Part shown: piece after piece, positions 7,608 through 14,775 of the stretch
Position numbering within the stretch: the stretch's first letter is position 1
Layout of the letters: the number at the start of each line of letters is the position of its first letter
DNA from: CAYHBO01 sp964354855
Lineage (GTDB): Bacteria > Babelota > Babeliae > Babelales > RVW-14
NCBI GenBank assembly: GCA_964354855.1
Contig: CAYHBO010000030.1
Span: forward strand, 1 to 19,384
Length of the DNA: 19,384 nt
Reading direction: 5' to 3'
Made by a program: the position numbers and the translations under genes
The notes under the pieces: generated by a model
Database searches by the model: none
What the model was told of the DNA's origin: nothing
Seen by the model: the letters and a program-made list of their open reading frames with translations, nothing else

Positions 7608-8243
7608 ATGATAAATACGTTAGAGCTCTTAGTTTTTATTAATCAGTCGTTTTATTGTTATGCCGCGTTTCCTCAAATTATGTCTAACTACCGGAATAAA
7701 ACGGGAAGTGCTTTGAGTGACTTTTATCTGGTGATGTTATTCAATACCTACTTTATGTTACTATTTTATTTCTTCTGCTTACCGTTGCCGATTTGTTATC
7801 GTTTAAGTGTTACTATCCAGTTTTTGACGACTATGGCATTGATTGGTCAACGATTTTATTATAATCGTGATGAACGATGGAAATGGGTAGGTTCATTTTT
7901 TTTGGTTAACGTAGGTTTTATGTTGGGGTTAATGCCATTAGCTTTTGTTTCTCCTGTTGCAATTGGTAACATAGGTGGTTGGATTGCTTGTGTGTTAATT
8001 ATTATCAATCGCTTTCCGCAGATTATTCATTTTTACCGAACAAAATCAGTTGATGGGTTTAGTCCGCTATTTCTGATTACGTTTGGTGCTGGAGGGGTTA
8101 TGGAAATGGTGGTTGCCTTGATTTATTGGTTACCGGCTCAAACATTCTGTATGGCGGGTGCCGGATTTTTAGGTATTCTTGCGTTATCGTATCAGTACCG
8201 GCTTTATAAAAAAGAAAATTTGATGATTGAAGCCCCAAAATAA
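7608..8243 (+). CDS. PQ-loop family seven-helix membrane protein
   Basis: The product is 211 residues and strongly hydrophobic, with about seven membrane helices. Two PQ-loop motifs are plain: FPQIMSNYRNKTGSALS near residues 21-37 and FPQIIHFYRTKSVDGFSPLF near 136-155. Each has the Pro-Gln pair followed by a basic, Ser-containing loop. Two such repeats in a protein of this length are the signature of the PQ-loop superfamily (cystinosin, SWEET/SemiSWEET and related proteins), which move small solutes such as amino acids or sugars, or act as receptors. The substrate cannot be read from sequence. The start has only a weak ribosome site. A SAM methyltransferase gene follows 15 bases after the stop, so the two are probably cotranscribed, though no functional link is evident. 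Confidence 0.85.
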   Translation: MINTLELLVFINQSFYCYAAFPQIMSNYRNKTGSALSDFYLVMLFNTYFMLLFYFFCLPLPICYRLSVTIQFLTTMALIGQRFYYNRDERWKWVGSFFLVNVGFMLGLMPLAFVSPVAIGNIGGWIACVLIIINRFPQIIHFYRTKSVDGFSPLFLITFGAGGVMEMVVALIYWLPAQTFCMAGAGFLGILALSYQYRLYKKENLMIEAPK

Positions 8244-8258
8244 AAATCGGTTTTTTGC

Positions 8259-9107
8259 GTGAATCAAAATCATATTGAAAAAACGAAAGAAAACATGATA
8301 AATCAATCAAAGAATGATTCTTATAAACATTGGATAGAAGGTATCTTTGATCGTGCGTCTACTGAGTACGGCACGGCTGGATGTGATTACTTTAACTACT
8401 TTGGTGAACGGCTTGTACAGATGACGACTATCCCTGAACACGCGCGCGTTCTTGATGTAGCTACCGGTAAAGGCGCCATTCTTTTTCCGCTCTCAAAAAT
8501 TATTAAATATCCCGGAAATATAACGGGAATTGATATCAGTCAACAGATGGTTAATGAGACAGCATTGGAAGTAACCAGACAAGACATTGAAGGGGTAGTT
8601 CTACAGCAAATGGATGCTGAAAGTCTTCAGTTTCCTGATAACTCTTTTGATGTGGTTTTTTGTGGTTTTGCACTTTTCTTTTTTCCATCGTTACAAAAAG
8701 CACTTGCAGAGTTTAAACGAGTTTTAAAGCCTGGAGGGATCTTAGCTGTTTCCATTTGGGGAGAGAATAAAACCATGTCTTCATGGGCTGCTGGACAAGC
8801 AAAAATCATGGGGGTACAGCAAAGCATAGTGGTTCCGTTGATGAAGACTTCACAAGAACTTTATGCGTCGTTACATCAAGCAGCGTTTGCTGATATTCAC
8901 ATCAAAGATGAAACTAAGACTTTTACGCATGCAACGTTTGAAGCTTGGTGGCAAAGTCTTCTGAGCCATGGGATTCGCGGATATTTTGAAGCTTTGTCTT
9001 CAGAGCAAATGGAAAATTTGCGTGAAGAAGCACACCAAAAAGTTGTAGGGTCTGATGGCATTGATGAAACGCTACAAGTGTTTTATGGGGTTGCTAAGAA
9101 GCGTTAG
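8259..9107 (+). CDS. Class I SAM-dependent methyltransferase (UbiE/Methyltransf_11 type)
   Basis: The product is 282 residues from a GTG start. An ATG at 8295, giving 270 residues, is a fair alternative, since neither has a strong ribosome site. Motif I is VLDVATGKG (residues 64-72), with the acidic residue ending strand beta2 in GIDIS (Asp92). QMDAESLQF (about 117-125) is the adenine-pocket motif, FDVVFCGFALFF is motif II, and RVLKPGGILAVSIWG (about 154-168) is motif III. Order and spacing match Rossmann-fold small-molecule methyltransferases of the UbiE-like group. The C-terminal part (about 180-270) is the variable substrate-binding region and does not identify the substrate. It is not clearly UbiE itself. 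It follows the PQ-loop gene by 15 bases. Confidence 0.85.
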   Translation: MNQNHIEKTKENMINQSKNDSYKHWIEGIFDRASTEYGTAGCDYFNYFGERLVQMTTIPEHARVLDVATGKGAILFPLSKIIKYPGNITGIDISQQMVNETALEVTRQDIEGVVLQQMDAESLQFPDNSFDVVFCGFALFFFPSLQKALAEFKRVLKPGGILAVSIWGENKTMSSWAAGQAKIMGVQQSIVVPLMKTSQELYASLHQAAFADIHIKDETKTFTHATFEAWWQSLLSHGIRGYFEALSSEQMENLREEAHQKVVGSDGIDETLQVFYGVAKKR

Positions 9108-9156
9108 GAGCTTATTGGGAGCGAATTGTTTCTTATGTGCATTGACTATCAGACTT

Positions 9157-9185
9157 GTCATCCTGAACTTGATTCAGGATCCAGG
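9157..9185. repeat. Dispersed hairpin repeat upstream of the toxin gene
   Basis: ATCCTGAA (9160-9167) and TTCAGGAT (9173-9180) form a perfect eight-base-pair stem with a five-base loop. The surrounding pattern GTCATCCT...GGATCCAGG, followed by a T-rich TTTTACTT stretch, is the same as in the left arm of the element at 292-396. It lies between the methyltransferase stop and the truncated toxin frame, and could also end transcription of the methyltransferase gene. Confidence 0.75.
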
Positions 9186-9254
9186 TCTTTTACTTTTTCT
9201 AAGATTTTATTTTTGTGACTAGATCCTGTTAAACTAATCTCTAAAGAGATACGG

Positions 9255-9458
9255 ATGCTTGAGATGGTTGGGAATGATTTAAGGTTGCCACATAGTAAGC
9301 CGCTAGGTGAGGGGCTTTTTGAACTACGAGAAAGAAAGTATGGTTATCGTGTTTACTATGGATTCAAGGGACAGTGCTTGATCATTTTACTTGCCGCTGG
9401 AAATAAGAGAAGTCAAGAAAGAGATATCAAAATTGCTCGTGAGAGACTTTTAACGTAA
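9255..9458 (+). CDS. higB: RelE/HigB-type toxin (phage Gp49-like), probably N-terminally truncated
   Basis: The frame gives 67 residues. GNDLRLPHSKPLGEGLFELR, then YGYRVYYGF and a hydrophobic ILLAAGNKRSQERDI segment, match the middle and C-terminal part of HigB/Gp49-like mRNA-interferase toxins. Family members are usually about 100-120 residues. The reading frame stays open only 13 codons above the ATG (LDPVKLISKEIR, also family-like) before a TGA at 9216-9218. So the first 20-40 residues are missing, and a dispersed hairpin repeat (9157-9185) sits where they would be expected. An HTH antitoxin gene follows 15 bases on, in the toxin-first order of higBA. The toxin may be dead, or it may start at an unusual codon; either way the C-terminal residues remain. 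Symbol is by family resemblance. Confidence 0.7.
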   Translation: MLEMVGNDLRLPHSKPLGEGLFELRERKYGYRVYYGFKGQCLIILLAAGNKRSQERDIKIARERLLT

Positions 9459-9463
9459 TAGAT

Positions 9464-9467
9464 GGGA
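9464..9467 (+). promoter_or_regulatory. Ribosome binding site fixing the antitoxin start at 9474
   Basis: GGGA lies six bases before the ATG at 9474. This favours 9474 over the ATG at 9462, which would place the site inside the coding region. Confidence 0.5.
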
Positions 9468-9473
9468 ATGATC

Positions 9474-9791
9474 ATGAAAACAAAAAGTTTCCAAAAATAT
9501 CTTGAGAAACGACTTAATAAAGATGAGATTGCTGAAATTGAAAGACAAGCGACGCTTGAAGTTGAAATGCTGCGAACAATACAGCAAATGATTTCAAGTG
9601 TTATGGAAGATTATATGACGAAGAACAATGTTGGGTTTAATGAGCTTGTTCGGCTTCTTGATTCAAGTCCTTCACATGTTGCTAAAATGCGACGAGGTGA
9701 GGCTAATTTAACCATATCAAGCATGGCGCATCTTTTTGCGGCATTAGGAAAAAAACCACAGGAGGTTTTTAGAAGCAAAAATAAATCTTAG
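9474..9791 (+). CDS. higA: HigA-like XRE-family helix-turn-helix antitoxin
   Basis: The product is 105 residues from the ATG at 9474, which has a GGGA ribosome site. Residues 1-45 are a charged helical N-terminal part. Residues about 53-99 are an XRE/Cro-type helix-turn-helix: FNELVRLLDSSPSHVAKMRRGE (55-76) covers the two HTH helices, then TISSMAHLFAALGKKPQEVF closes the five-helix bundle. Family members bind the partner toxin and the shared promoter, so autoregulation of the pair is expected. It follows the toxin frame by 15 bases, which is the toxin-first order of higBA. Its TAG stop overlaps the TAA stop of the opposite-strand membrane gene. If the toxin is inactive, this gene may persist as a plain repressor or as an anti-toxin against related toxins. 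Confidence 0.8.
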   Translation: MKTKSFQKYLEKRLNKDEIAEIERQATLEVEMLRTIQQMISSVMEDYMTKNNVGFNELVRLLDSSPSHVAKMRRGEANLTISSMAHLFAALGKKPQEVFRSKNKS

Positions 9792-11494
9792 ACTATTAAG
9801 ATAATCACAAAGGCCTTCTTCTCAAAACTCCACGATAAAAATATCGGGTTTTCATCTCGATAACGTTGCTCAAGATGTAGTGAAAACTCGGTTACTACGG
9901 TATTTTCAATCTGCGGTTTCTCTTCTTTTAAATGTTCTTTTTTCCCTAACGAATAGCCATGATTGATGAGACAAAAGTGTATTTCATTTGGGTCATGTGA
10001 CTTAAATTTAAACCCATCTGAGATTTGGGTAATCGTATAAAAATCTTCTGTTGGATAGTTGCTCGTGATTGTTCCCCAGCGAGTTGAGGTAATTACATTT
10101 GCATGGGGTGAGATGAGCGAAGTTGCGCTATCAAAATAAATTTTACGTGTTGTGTCATTAAGCATGATCCAGAAAATTTGTGCATTCTGGCAGGCGAACC
10201 CATCGAATGGGTGTCCGATGAAACAGAGTGGTCGTTTGGATGTTTTAATAAAGTCGTTGCTGACTACTTCTTCAATGGCATTGTGTAATATTGCCATTTT
10301 CTTAACTCGGCGTTGAAAATTGATAATACAAAAAATCATGTGTGTGATAACGATTAAGCTGAGCATCGTGAACCCAATTTTTTTTTGCCAAGTTTGCCAT
10401 GGCTTTTTCTGCCATGAAAACAACAGGATAAACGTGATCAAAACAAACGGCTGTACCTCATAAAAGTAACGAGGGCTGTACGGGCCGAAGCATGCGGGCC
10501 AGAGCATACATGCGACTATAAAAGCGCTTGCGCAAAGATATAGTTTTTTTGTGTTATGCCAAAATAAAAATAAGAGTGTACTGCTGATCAGTAGCAATAT
10601 GCTGATGCGTAGGATCGGTTGCCCCCAGGGGAGCCAGGAAAGATTAAATAGGTCGTAGATGAAAAGCTGGAACTCAGGAATTTTTGAGGTGATGAAGTTG
10701 GTGATGCTGAAGGGGTGGTTGCTGGTGATGTTGAGAGGGTAAAGCCAGAGTCTGGTGAGTAAGAATGAGATCATGAGGGTGAAGAAGGGGCCCTTCGAAA
10801 CGCTATGCTCCTCAGGGTGAGCGGTGGCTTGACTTCGTTTGTACAAATATTCTGCAATAAACATGATTATGGGAAGTATGATCGTAGATTCACGTAAAAA
10901 GAGTAAGGGAGCATAGATTAAGCAGGCTAGTAATAAATAAATAATTTTGTTGGTATCAAGATATTTTTTAAACAGCAGTGTGATGGCAAGTACCCCTGTA
11001 AGGCTCAGGTAGTACTGTAGGTTAACAAAGGCGCCAAAGCGAAATGCAATTTGCGGGTGAAATGCAAAAAGTAACGAACTTAAAAATGCCCATGCAGGGG
11101 TGGTGAACCAACGGAGTATTAAAAAAACTAACGAAGTGTTAAGGGCATGAATTCCAACATTGATGAGATGAAACGCATAGCCGTTAATTCCAAAAGTCCA
11201 GTGGTAGAGTGCGTAAAAAATTAAGCACAGTGGGCGATAGTAGGTTGAGAAAAAGCTGGTTCGTTCGGTGGAAGCTATAAAATTTGATGGGCCTATTTGG
11301 CCTTGGTTTACATGCCCGTCATAAAAAAATGAGAAGAGGTGTACCCACGTTTTTGTTTTATACGCTAAAAATAATGCATGTGAATCGTCGGCGCCGTAGA
11401 ACCACCAGCCGGTAAAGGGAAGTCCAAGGGTGATAAAGACGATGCAAAAAAGCATGAGTGGTTTTTTATCGAGTGATTTGAATAAATTTTGCAT
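9788..11494 (-). CDS. Polytopic membrane protein, GT-C-type glycosyltransferase paralogue 3
   Basis: A longer frame runs up to 11641, but the ATG at 11494 (GGGA upstream, then MQNLFKSLDK and a first membrane helix) is the likely start, giving 568 residues. About ten membrane helices follow. The first external loop carries an acidic pair (GADDS, Asp36-Asp37), a usual catalytic feature of GT-C enzymes that use polyprenyl-phosphate sugars. Further shared motifs are YYRPL (85-89), FHPQIAF, FKKYLD (175-180), RESTIILP (201-208), and WPA...Y-PRY-Y-PF. The C-terminal soluble tail ends with a variant (PIFLSWSFEKKAF) of the PL-ITWDY-KF motif of its two paralogues. Residues 225-236 come from an in-frame repeat. 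It overlaps the preceding gene by 29 bases, so translation is probably coupled. Acceptor and sugar are unknown. Confidence 0.75.
   Translation of the reverse strand: MQNLFKSLDKKPLMLFCIVFITLGLPFTGWWFYGADDSHALFLAYKTKTWVHLFSFFYDGHVNQGQIGPSNFIASTERTSFFSTYYRPLCLIFYALYHWTFGINGYAFHLINVGIHALNTSLVFLILRWFTTPAWAFLSSLLFAFHPQIAFRFGAFVNLQYYLSLTGVLAITLLFKKYLDTNKIIYLLLACLIYAPLLFLRESTIILPIIMFIAEYLYKRSQATAHPEEHSVSKGPFFTLMISFLLTRLWLYPLNITSNHPFSITNFITSKIPEFQLFIYDLFNLSWLPWGQPILRISILLLISSTLLFLFWHNTKKLYLCASAFIVACMLWPACFGPYSPRYFYEVQPFVLITFILLFSWQKKPWQTWQKKIGFTMLSLIVITHMIFCIINFQRRVKKMAILHNAIEEVVSNDFIKTSKRPLCFIGHPFDGFACQNAQIFWIMLNDTTRKIYFDSATSLISPHANVITSTRWGTITSNYPTEDFYTITQISDGFKFKSHDPNEIHFCLINHGYSLGKKEHLKEEKPQIENTVVTEFSLHLEQRYRDENPIFLSWSFEKKAFVIILIV
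10787..10822. repeat. In-frame dispersed repeat inside the third GT-C paralogue
   Basis: The segment encodes AHPEEHSVSKGP in a hydrophilic loop before the FLLTRLWLYP helix. On the plus strand it reads CCCTTCGAAACG, a short centre, then CTCCTCAGGG, with CCCT/AGGG ends. The same edges, CCTTCGARACG and CTCCTCAGG, occur at 14068-14133 in the first paralogue, there in the opposite orientation relative to coding. As I recall, similar peptide strings recur in unrelated proteins of other bacteria. Confidence 0.7.
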
Positions 11495-13076
11495 GTTGAT
11501 AATCCCAGGTAATAAACAAAGGTTTTTGTTCAAGTATCTCTGGTGGGATAGAAATTTCCATACAATCTTTTTTTGCTTCAAACCAGATGATCTCTGGGTT
11601 AGTTGATTGTAATGCAAAGCCGTTGGAAGTTGGTGTAACACAGATCGATGCGTTGTTAGTTTGCGGAGTCCCTAGGTAATTATGAAATCCTGTTACTTCA
11701 ACGACTGATCCATTGTGATAAACGGGGTATCGGTCATCTCCTGATAAAAACCAAATCGCTTGAGCGATGCTCATAGCAAACCAGTGATGCGGGAGTGCAA
11801 AAAAATAAAGAGGCTTGTTGGAGATTGGGTTTTCTTTGATGAGTGTTGTAAAAGCGGTTGTGACTTGATGGAGTGCTTTTTCGCGTATTTTTAATTGTTT
11901 GATGAGAAAGAGGGCGTTGAAGGTGATGAGTAGGGTGAAGAGTGTAACGGTCATGTAACGGTTGATCGGGCGTACACTCACCAACACTGCTGCGATAAAA
12001 AATGGTAATGCAAGATAAAGGTAACGTGGCTGATAATGCATGAGGAGTGCTGGCCAGCTGAACAGTAGGGTGCTTGCGTAGAAAAATAAGAGCAATAATT
12101 TTTGCTTACTTTTGATAAATAAAAAAAACAGTATACAGAAAATGCTTACGATCATAGCGCCTTTAAGTACTTGATTATTTCCGGGTAGCCAACACAGACC
12201 AAGCATGTCAGAGACATAAGAAATAACATCAAACAAGCGTTCTTTTTGTCGGGTGATAAAAGAGTGCCAGGTAAAATCAAACGTAAGATTTCCTGGGTTG
12301 CCGGTTGATGCAAAGCCAAAGACGATGGCACGAGAAATGAAGTAGCTGATCGATACAAAACAAAAGCCGATGGATACTTGGATGCTTTTCTTTGCATCTT
12401 TTAAGTACAGCCATGTTGCTGGCATGATCCAGAGGGGAAGCATGAAGGTTGCTTCTTTGAGCCAAAGGTTCATGGCATAGAGGGTGAGTGAGAGGGGATA
12501 GAAAATGTGCTTCGAAGGGAGCTTGCCCGCCGTAGCCTTGGTGTAGGCTGGGTCCAAATATTTTTTCAAACAAAACAGCAGCAAAGAAAATACCAACAAT
12601 TCGCTTTGGTAGGTCTGTGCGCTAATCCACCCAAGCCAGTTGTGTAAGCTGGGATGAAAGCCAAACAAGAGTGAACCAAGAAGTGCTAAGCTGTAGGGTA
12701 AAAAAAACAGAAGTAATAAAAAAAATAATAAGCTGTTAAGTGCATGTAAAGCGATTGTGACTAAATAATATCCGTAAGCATTTGTGCCAAAAAAATAATA
12801 CTGGGGCCAGTAGTAGATAAATGAGATGGGGCGATAGAGGCCTGAAATAAATGATGATGGTGGTTGTGCTGATCCAGAAGGGTAGTATAACCCTTCAATG
12901 CTCTTATCATGAAAGAGGTTGATAAAATCGTTAACGTTTTTGATTTGTGTGGTGCGATAAAGGTTGCCAAAGTCATCAGTTTTAAAACCCCATTGGGTAA
13001 ATGGGATGCCTAGTGTGATGGTGATTAGGAGAAAGATGGCGAGACTGGTGAGGGGTGTTCTTGAATTATTGAGCAT
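11466..13076 (-). CDS. Polytopic membrane protein, GT-C-type glycosyltransferase paralogue 2
   Basis: The product is 536 residues with about ten membrane helices. After helix 1 comes the acidic loop FKTDDF (Asp34-Asp35). Then come YRPISF (81-86), HALNSLLFF (111-119), FHPSLHNWLGW, KKYLD (171-175), KEATFMLP, the WPALLMHYQPRYLYLALPF motif, and a soluble tail ending in PLFITWDYQHAKF. All of these line up with its two neighbours, so the three arose by tandem duplication. The acidic pair in the first loop and PRY-Y motif suit GT-C transferases using lipid-linked sugars. Residues about 176-189 derive from an in-frame repeat. The gene overlaps its upstream neighbour by 11 bases and its downstream one by 29. 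The start codon lies just past a hairpin repeat whose GGGA may be its ribosome site. Alternative: a flippase-like or purely structural membrane protein. Confidence 0.75.
   Translation of the reverse strand: MLNNSRTPLTSLAIFLLITITLGIPFTQWGFKTDDFGNLYRTTQIKNVNDFINLFHDKSIEGLYYPSGSAQPPSSFISGLYRPISFIYYWPQYYFFGTNAYGYYLVTIALHALNSLLFFLLLLFFLPYSLALLGSLLFGFHPSLHNWLGWISAQTYQSELLVFSLLLFCLKKYLDPAYTKATAGKLPSKHIFYPLSLTLYAMNLWLKEATFMLPLWIMPATWLYLKDAKKSIQVSIGFCFVSISYFISRAIVFGFASTGNPGNLTFDFTWHSFITRQKERLFDVISYVSDMLGLCWLPGNNQVLKGAMIVSIFCILFFLFIKSKQKLLLLFFYASTLLFSWPALLMHYQPRYLYLALPFFIAAVLVSVRPINRYMTVTLFTLLITFNALFLIKQLKIREKALHQVTTAFTTLIKENPISNKPLYFFALPHHWFAMSIAQAIWFLSGDDRYPVYHNGSVVEVTGFHNYLGTPQTNNASICVTPTSNGFALQSTNPEIIWFEAKKDCMEISIPPEILEQKPLFITWDYQHAKFIQITR
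12510..12551. repeat. In-frame dispersed repeat inside the second GT-C paralogue
   Basis: The segment encodes PAYTKATAGKLPSK just after the conserved KKYLD motif, where both paralogues run straight into the next helix without it. The DNA is GC-rich and partly self-complementary (CCCGCC...GGCTGGG on the plus strand). The encoded AYTKAT resembles AFAKAT in the repeat of the first paralogue (14068-14133), in the same orientation and frame. Confidence 0.75.
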
Positions 13077-14775
13077 GAGATTTGATCCCAGATTTCGCTG
13101 GGATGATGTAAGAGTTAAGCACCTTAAATTTATTTTCTTTGTAGTCCCAAGTTATGATCAATGGGTTTTGATCTAAAATTTCTTGGTTGATACGTATGAC
13201 AATATGTGAATCGGACGTCCTAAGGCATTCGCCGTACTTGGTCTGTATCTCAGGAAGTTCTTCATCTCCAATAACGTGTATGTATCCATGACGATCAAGA
13301 CCAATAGTGTAGGCATTATCGTTATTCAAATTATTGATCGTTAAGATTGAATCATTTTTTTTGAGAGGCATGTTAGTTATTGGGAGCATGAAATCAAAAT
13401 AAATAGGGTGAGGGTTAGTTGATTGTACGATGCGCATGAGATTAGGTAATCCCGTGCCAAATGGTTTTGTTGGTGTTCCAATGAATATGATTGGGTTTTT
13501 TTTAATATCATGGTTTTGTACAAGATGATTAAATGCCCATTCTACGATACTAAGATTTTTACGCTTTATTGCAAAGCATTCGATGGTTAATAGCAGATAG
13601 AAGGTCAGGAGGAGGCCAAAAAAGGTTGTGGCCGTTCGCCTAATTTGTCGGTTATAGCCATTAAAAATAATCACATAAAACATGATAACAAACGGCATGG
13701 CTTCATACAGGTAGCGCGGGTGATAGCCACCGGTTAAGAATGCCGGCCAAAGTATTAATAACGTGCTGAGAAGACAAAAGAGTAGCGCAAACTTGTGTTT
13801 GTTATAAAAAAACAAAATTATAAAAAAACTGAGCACCGTTATAACAATGCCTGTTTTTAACCCAGAGGTATCAGGGTTGAACCAGCTAAGTGAGAGAAAG
13901 TCACTGATGATTGCTGCAGTGGTTGAATATAAAAAATAAAGTTTTTTAGCTATGGTTGTTTCGCGTGCTAACCAGGGGATTGGTGAACTACTTGATGAGA
14001 TGGGATAGAGATAAAGACGTAATGTTAAGAATGAAAAGAGGATGGCCCAAAGGGCGCGGGTTGTGTGTAGGGCTGCGCCGCTCGGCCTGAGGAGTCGCAC
14101 CGTAGCTTTTGCGAAGGCGGACGTCTCGAAGGATTTGAGCGGTAAATAAACCATGGCTCCCATGGTTAAAATTAATGGCATGACAACGGCCGTTTCTCGT
14201 AGCAGCAACGAAGTGATAAAAAGTAAGCAGGTTATGAAATAATCTTTGTTGCTATTGCTATCCAGATAACGCTTAAAAAAGATCAGCATAAAAAGTATTA
14301 AAGTGAGATTTAAGCTGTACTGAAGGCAGTCTATGCGGCCAAAGCTGTAAGCGATTTGTGGATGAAACGCAAAAAACGATCCAGCAAAGAGGGCTGTTAT
14401 GATGGGGGCATAGGTTGCAGTAACAAAAAAAATAATAGCGGCGTTAATAGCATGAAAAAAAACGTTACTTAAGTGATATCCGAGTCCAGATAAGCAAAAA
14501 AAGTGATAGCGAATAAAATCGATAATGAGTACGAGTGGACGATGAAAAGTATCAAAGAAATTACCTCCAAAATGGGTATTGTCGGGAGATGTGTTACGGA
14601 TGTCACTAAAGCAAAAAAAGTTGGTTAGATTTTGTATATTTTGTGTGTTGAATGCTCTGAAGAGTGTATCGAACTCGTCGCTTTCATAAAACCACCATGA
14701 GGCCCAAGGGGCGCCGATGATGAGAAAGACGAGGGTAAAGAGGAGCAGGGCTCCGATGATGATTTTTTTACTCAT
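13066..14775 (-). CDS. Polytopic membrane protein, GT-C-type glycosyltransferase paralogue 1
   Basis: I chose the ATG at 14775 (MSKKIIIG, 569 residues), which overlaps the stop of the GT2 gene as ATGAGTAA. An ATG at 14793 is possible, and neither has a clear ribosome site, which suggests coupling by re-initiation. The protein has about ten membrane helices. The first-loop acidic motif is ESDEF (Asp33-Glu34). Other shared motifs are HRPLVL, FHPQIAYSFGRI, FKRYLD, RETAVVMP, WPAFLTGGYHPRYLYEAMPF, and the tail motif PLIITWDYKENKF. The tail then continues with a short extension (IIPAKSGIKSHAQ) encoded by a hairpin repeat that also supplies the approach to the stop. A second repeat lies in frame at 14068-14133. 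It directly follows the lipid-carrier glycosyltransferase, the expected donor-making enzyme for a GT-C family. Confidence 0.75.
   Translation of the reverse strand: MSKKIIIGALLLFTLVFLIIGAPWASWWFYESDEFDTLFRAFNTQNIQNLTNFFCFSDIRNTSPDNTHFGGNFFDTFHRPLVLIIDFIRYHFFCLSGLGYHLSNVFFHAINAAIIFFVTATYAPIITALFAGSFFAFHPQIAYSFGRIDCLQYSLNLTLILFMLIFFKRYLDSNSNKDYFITCLLFITSLLLRETAVVMPLILTMGAMVYLPLKSFETSAFAKATVRLLRPSGAALHTTRALWAILFSFLTLRLYLYPISSSSSPIPWLARETTIAKKLYFLYSTTAAIISDFLSLSWFNPDTSGLKTGIVITVLSFFIILFFYNKHKFALLFCLLSTLLILWPAFLTGGYHPRYLYEAMPFVIMFYVIIFNGYNRQIRRTATTFFGLLLTFYLLLTIECFAIKRKNLSIVEWAFNHLVQNHDIKKNPIIFIGTPTKPFGTGLPNLMRIVQSTNPHPIYFDFMLPITNMPLKKNDSILTINNLNNDNAYTIGLDRHGYIHVIGDEELPEIQTKYGECLRTSDSHIVIRINQEILDQNPLIITWDYKENKFKVLNSYIIPAKSGIKSHAQ
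13084..13106. repeat. Hairpin repeat at the junction of two GT-C genes
   Basis: ATCCCAG (13085-13091) and CTGGGAT (13098-13104) form a seven-base-pair stem with a six-base loop. The minus-strand pattern TCATCC...GGATC is that of the repeats at 292-396 and 9157-9185. It encodes the last residues of the upstream gene and ends eight bases before the downstream start codon, with GGGA of its right arm placed as a possible ribosome site. Confidence 0.65.
14068..14133. repeat. In-frame composite repeat inside the first GT-C paralogue
   Basis: The segment encodes SFETSAFAKATVRLLRPSGAAL, in the loop homologous to the one that holds the repeat in the third paralogue. In the coding sense it begins CCTTCGAGACG and later has CTCCTCAGGC, the edges of the 10787-10822 element. 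Between them lies a stretch encoding AFAKATV, resembling the AYTKATA repeat of the second paralogue. It thus looks like one repeat inserted into another. It is clearly more GC-rich than its surroundings. Confidence 0.7.

Noticed and set aside
11495..11641. 49-residue N-terminal extension of the third GT-C paralogue
   Set aside because: It lies wholly inside the preceding gene in another frame and is not hydrophobic; the paralogues begin directly before the first membrane helix.
12277..12573. Minus-strand frame containing SLHQGYGGQAPFEAHF
   Set aside because: It is the repeat element of the second GT-C gene read in another frame; no independent gene.
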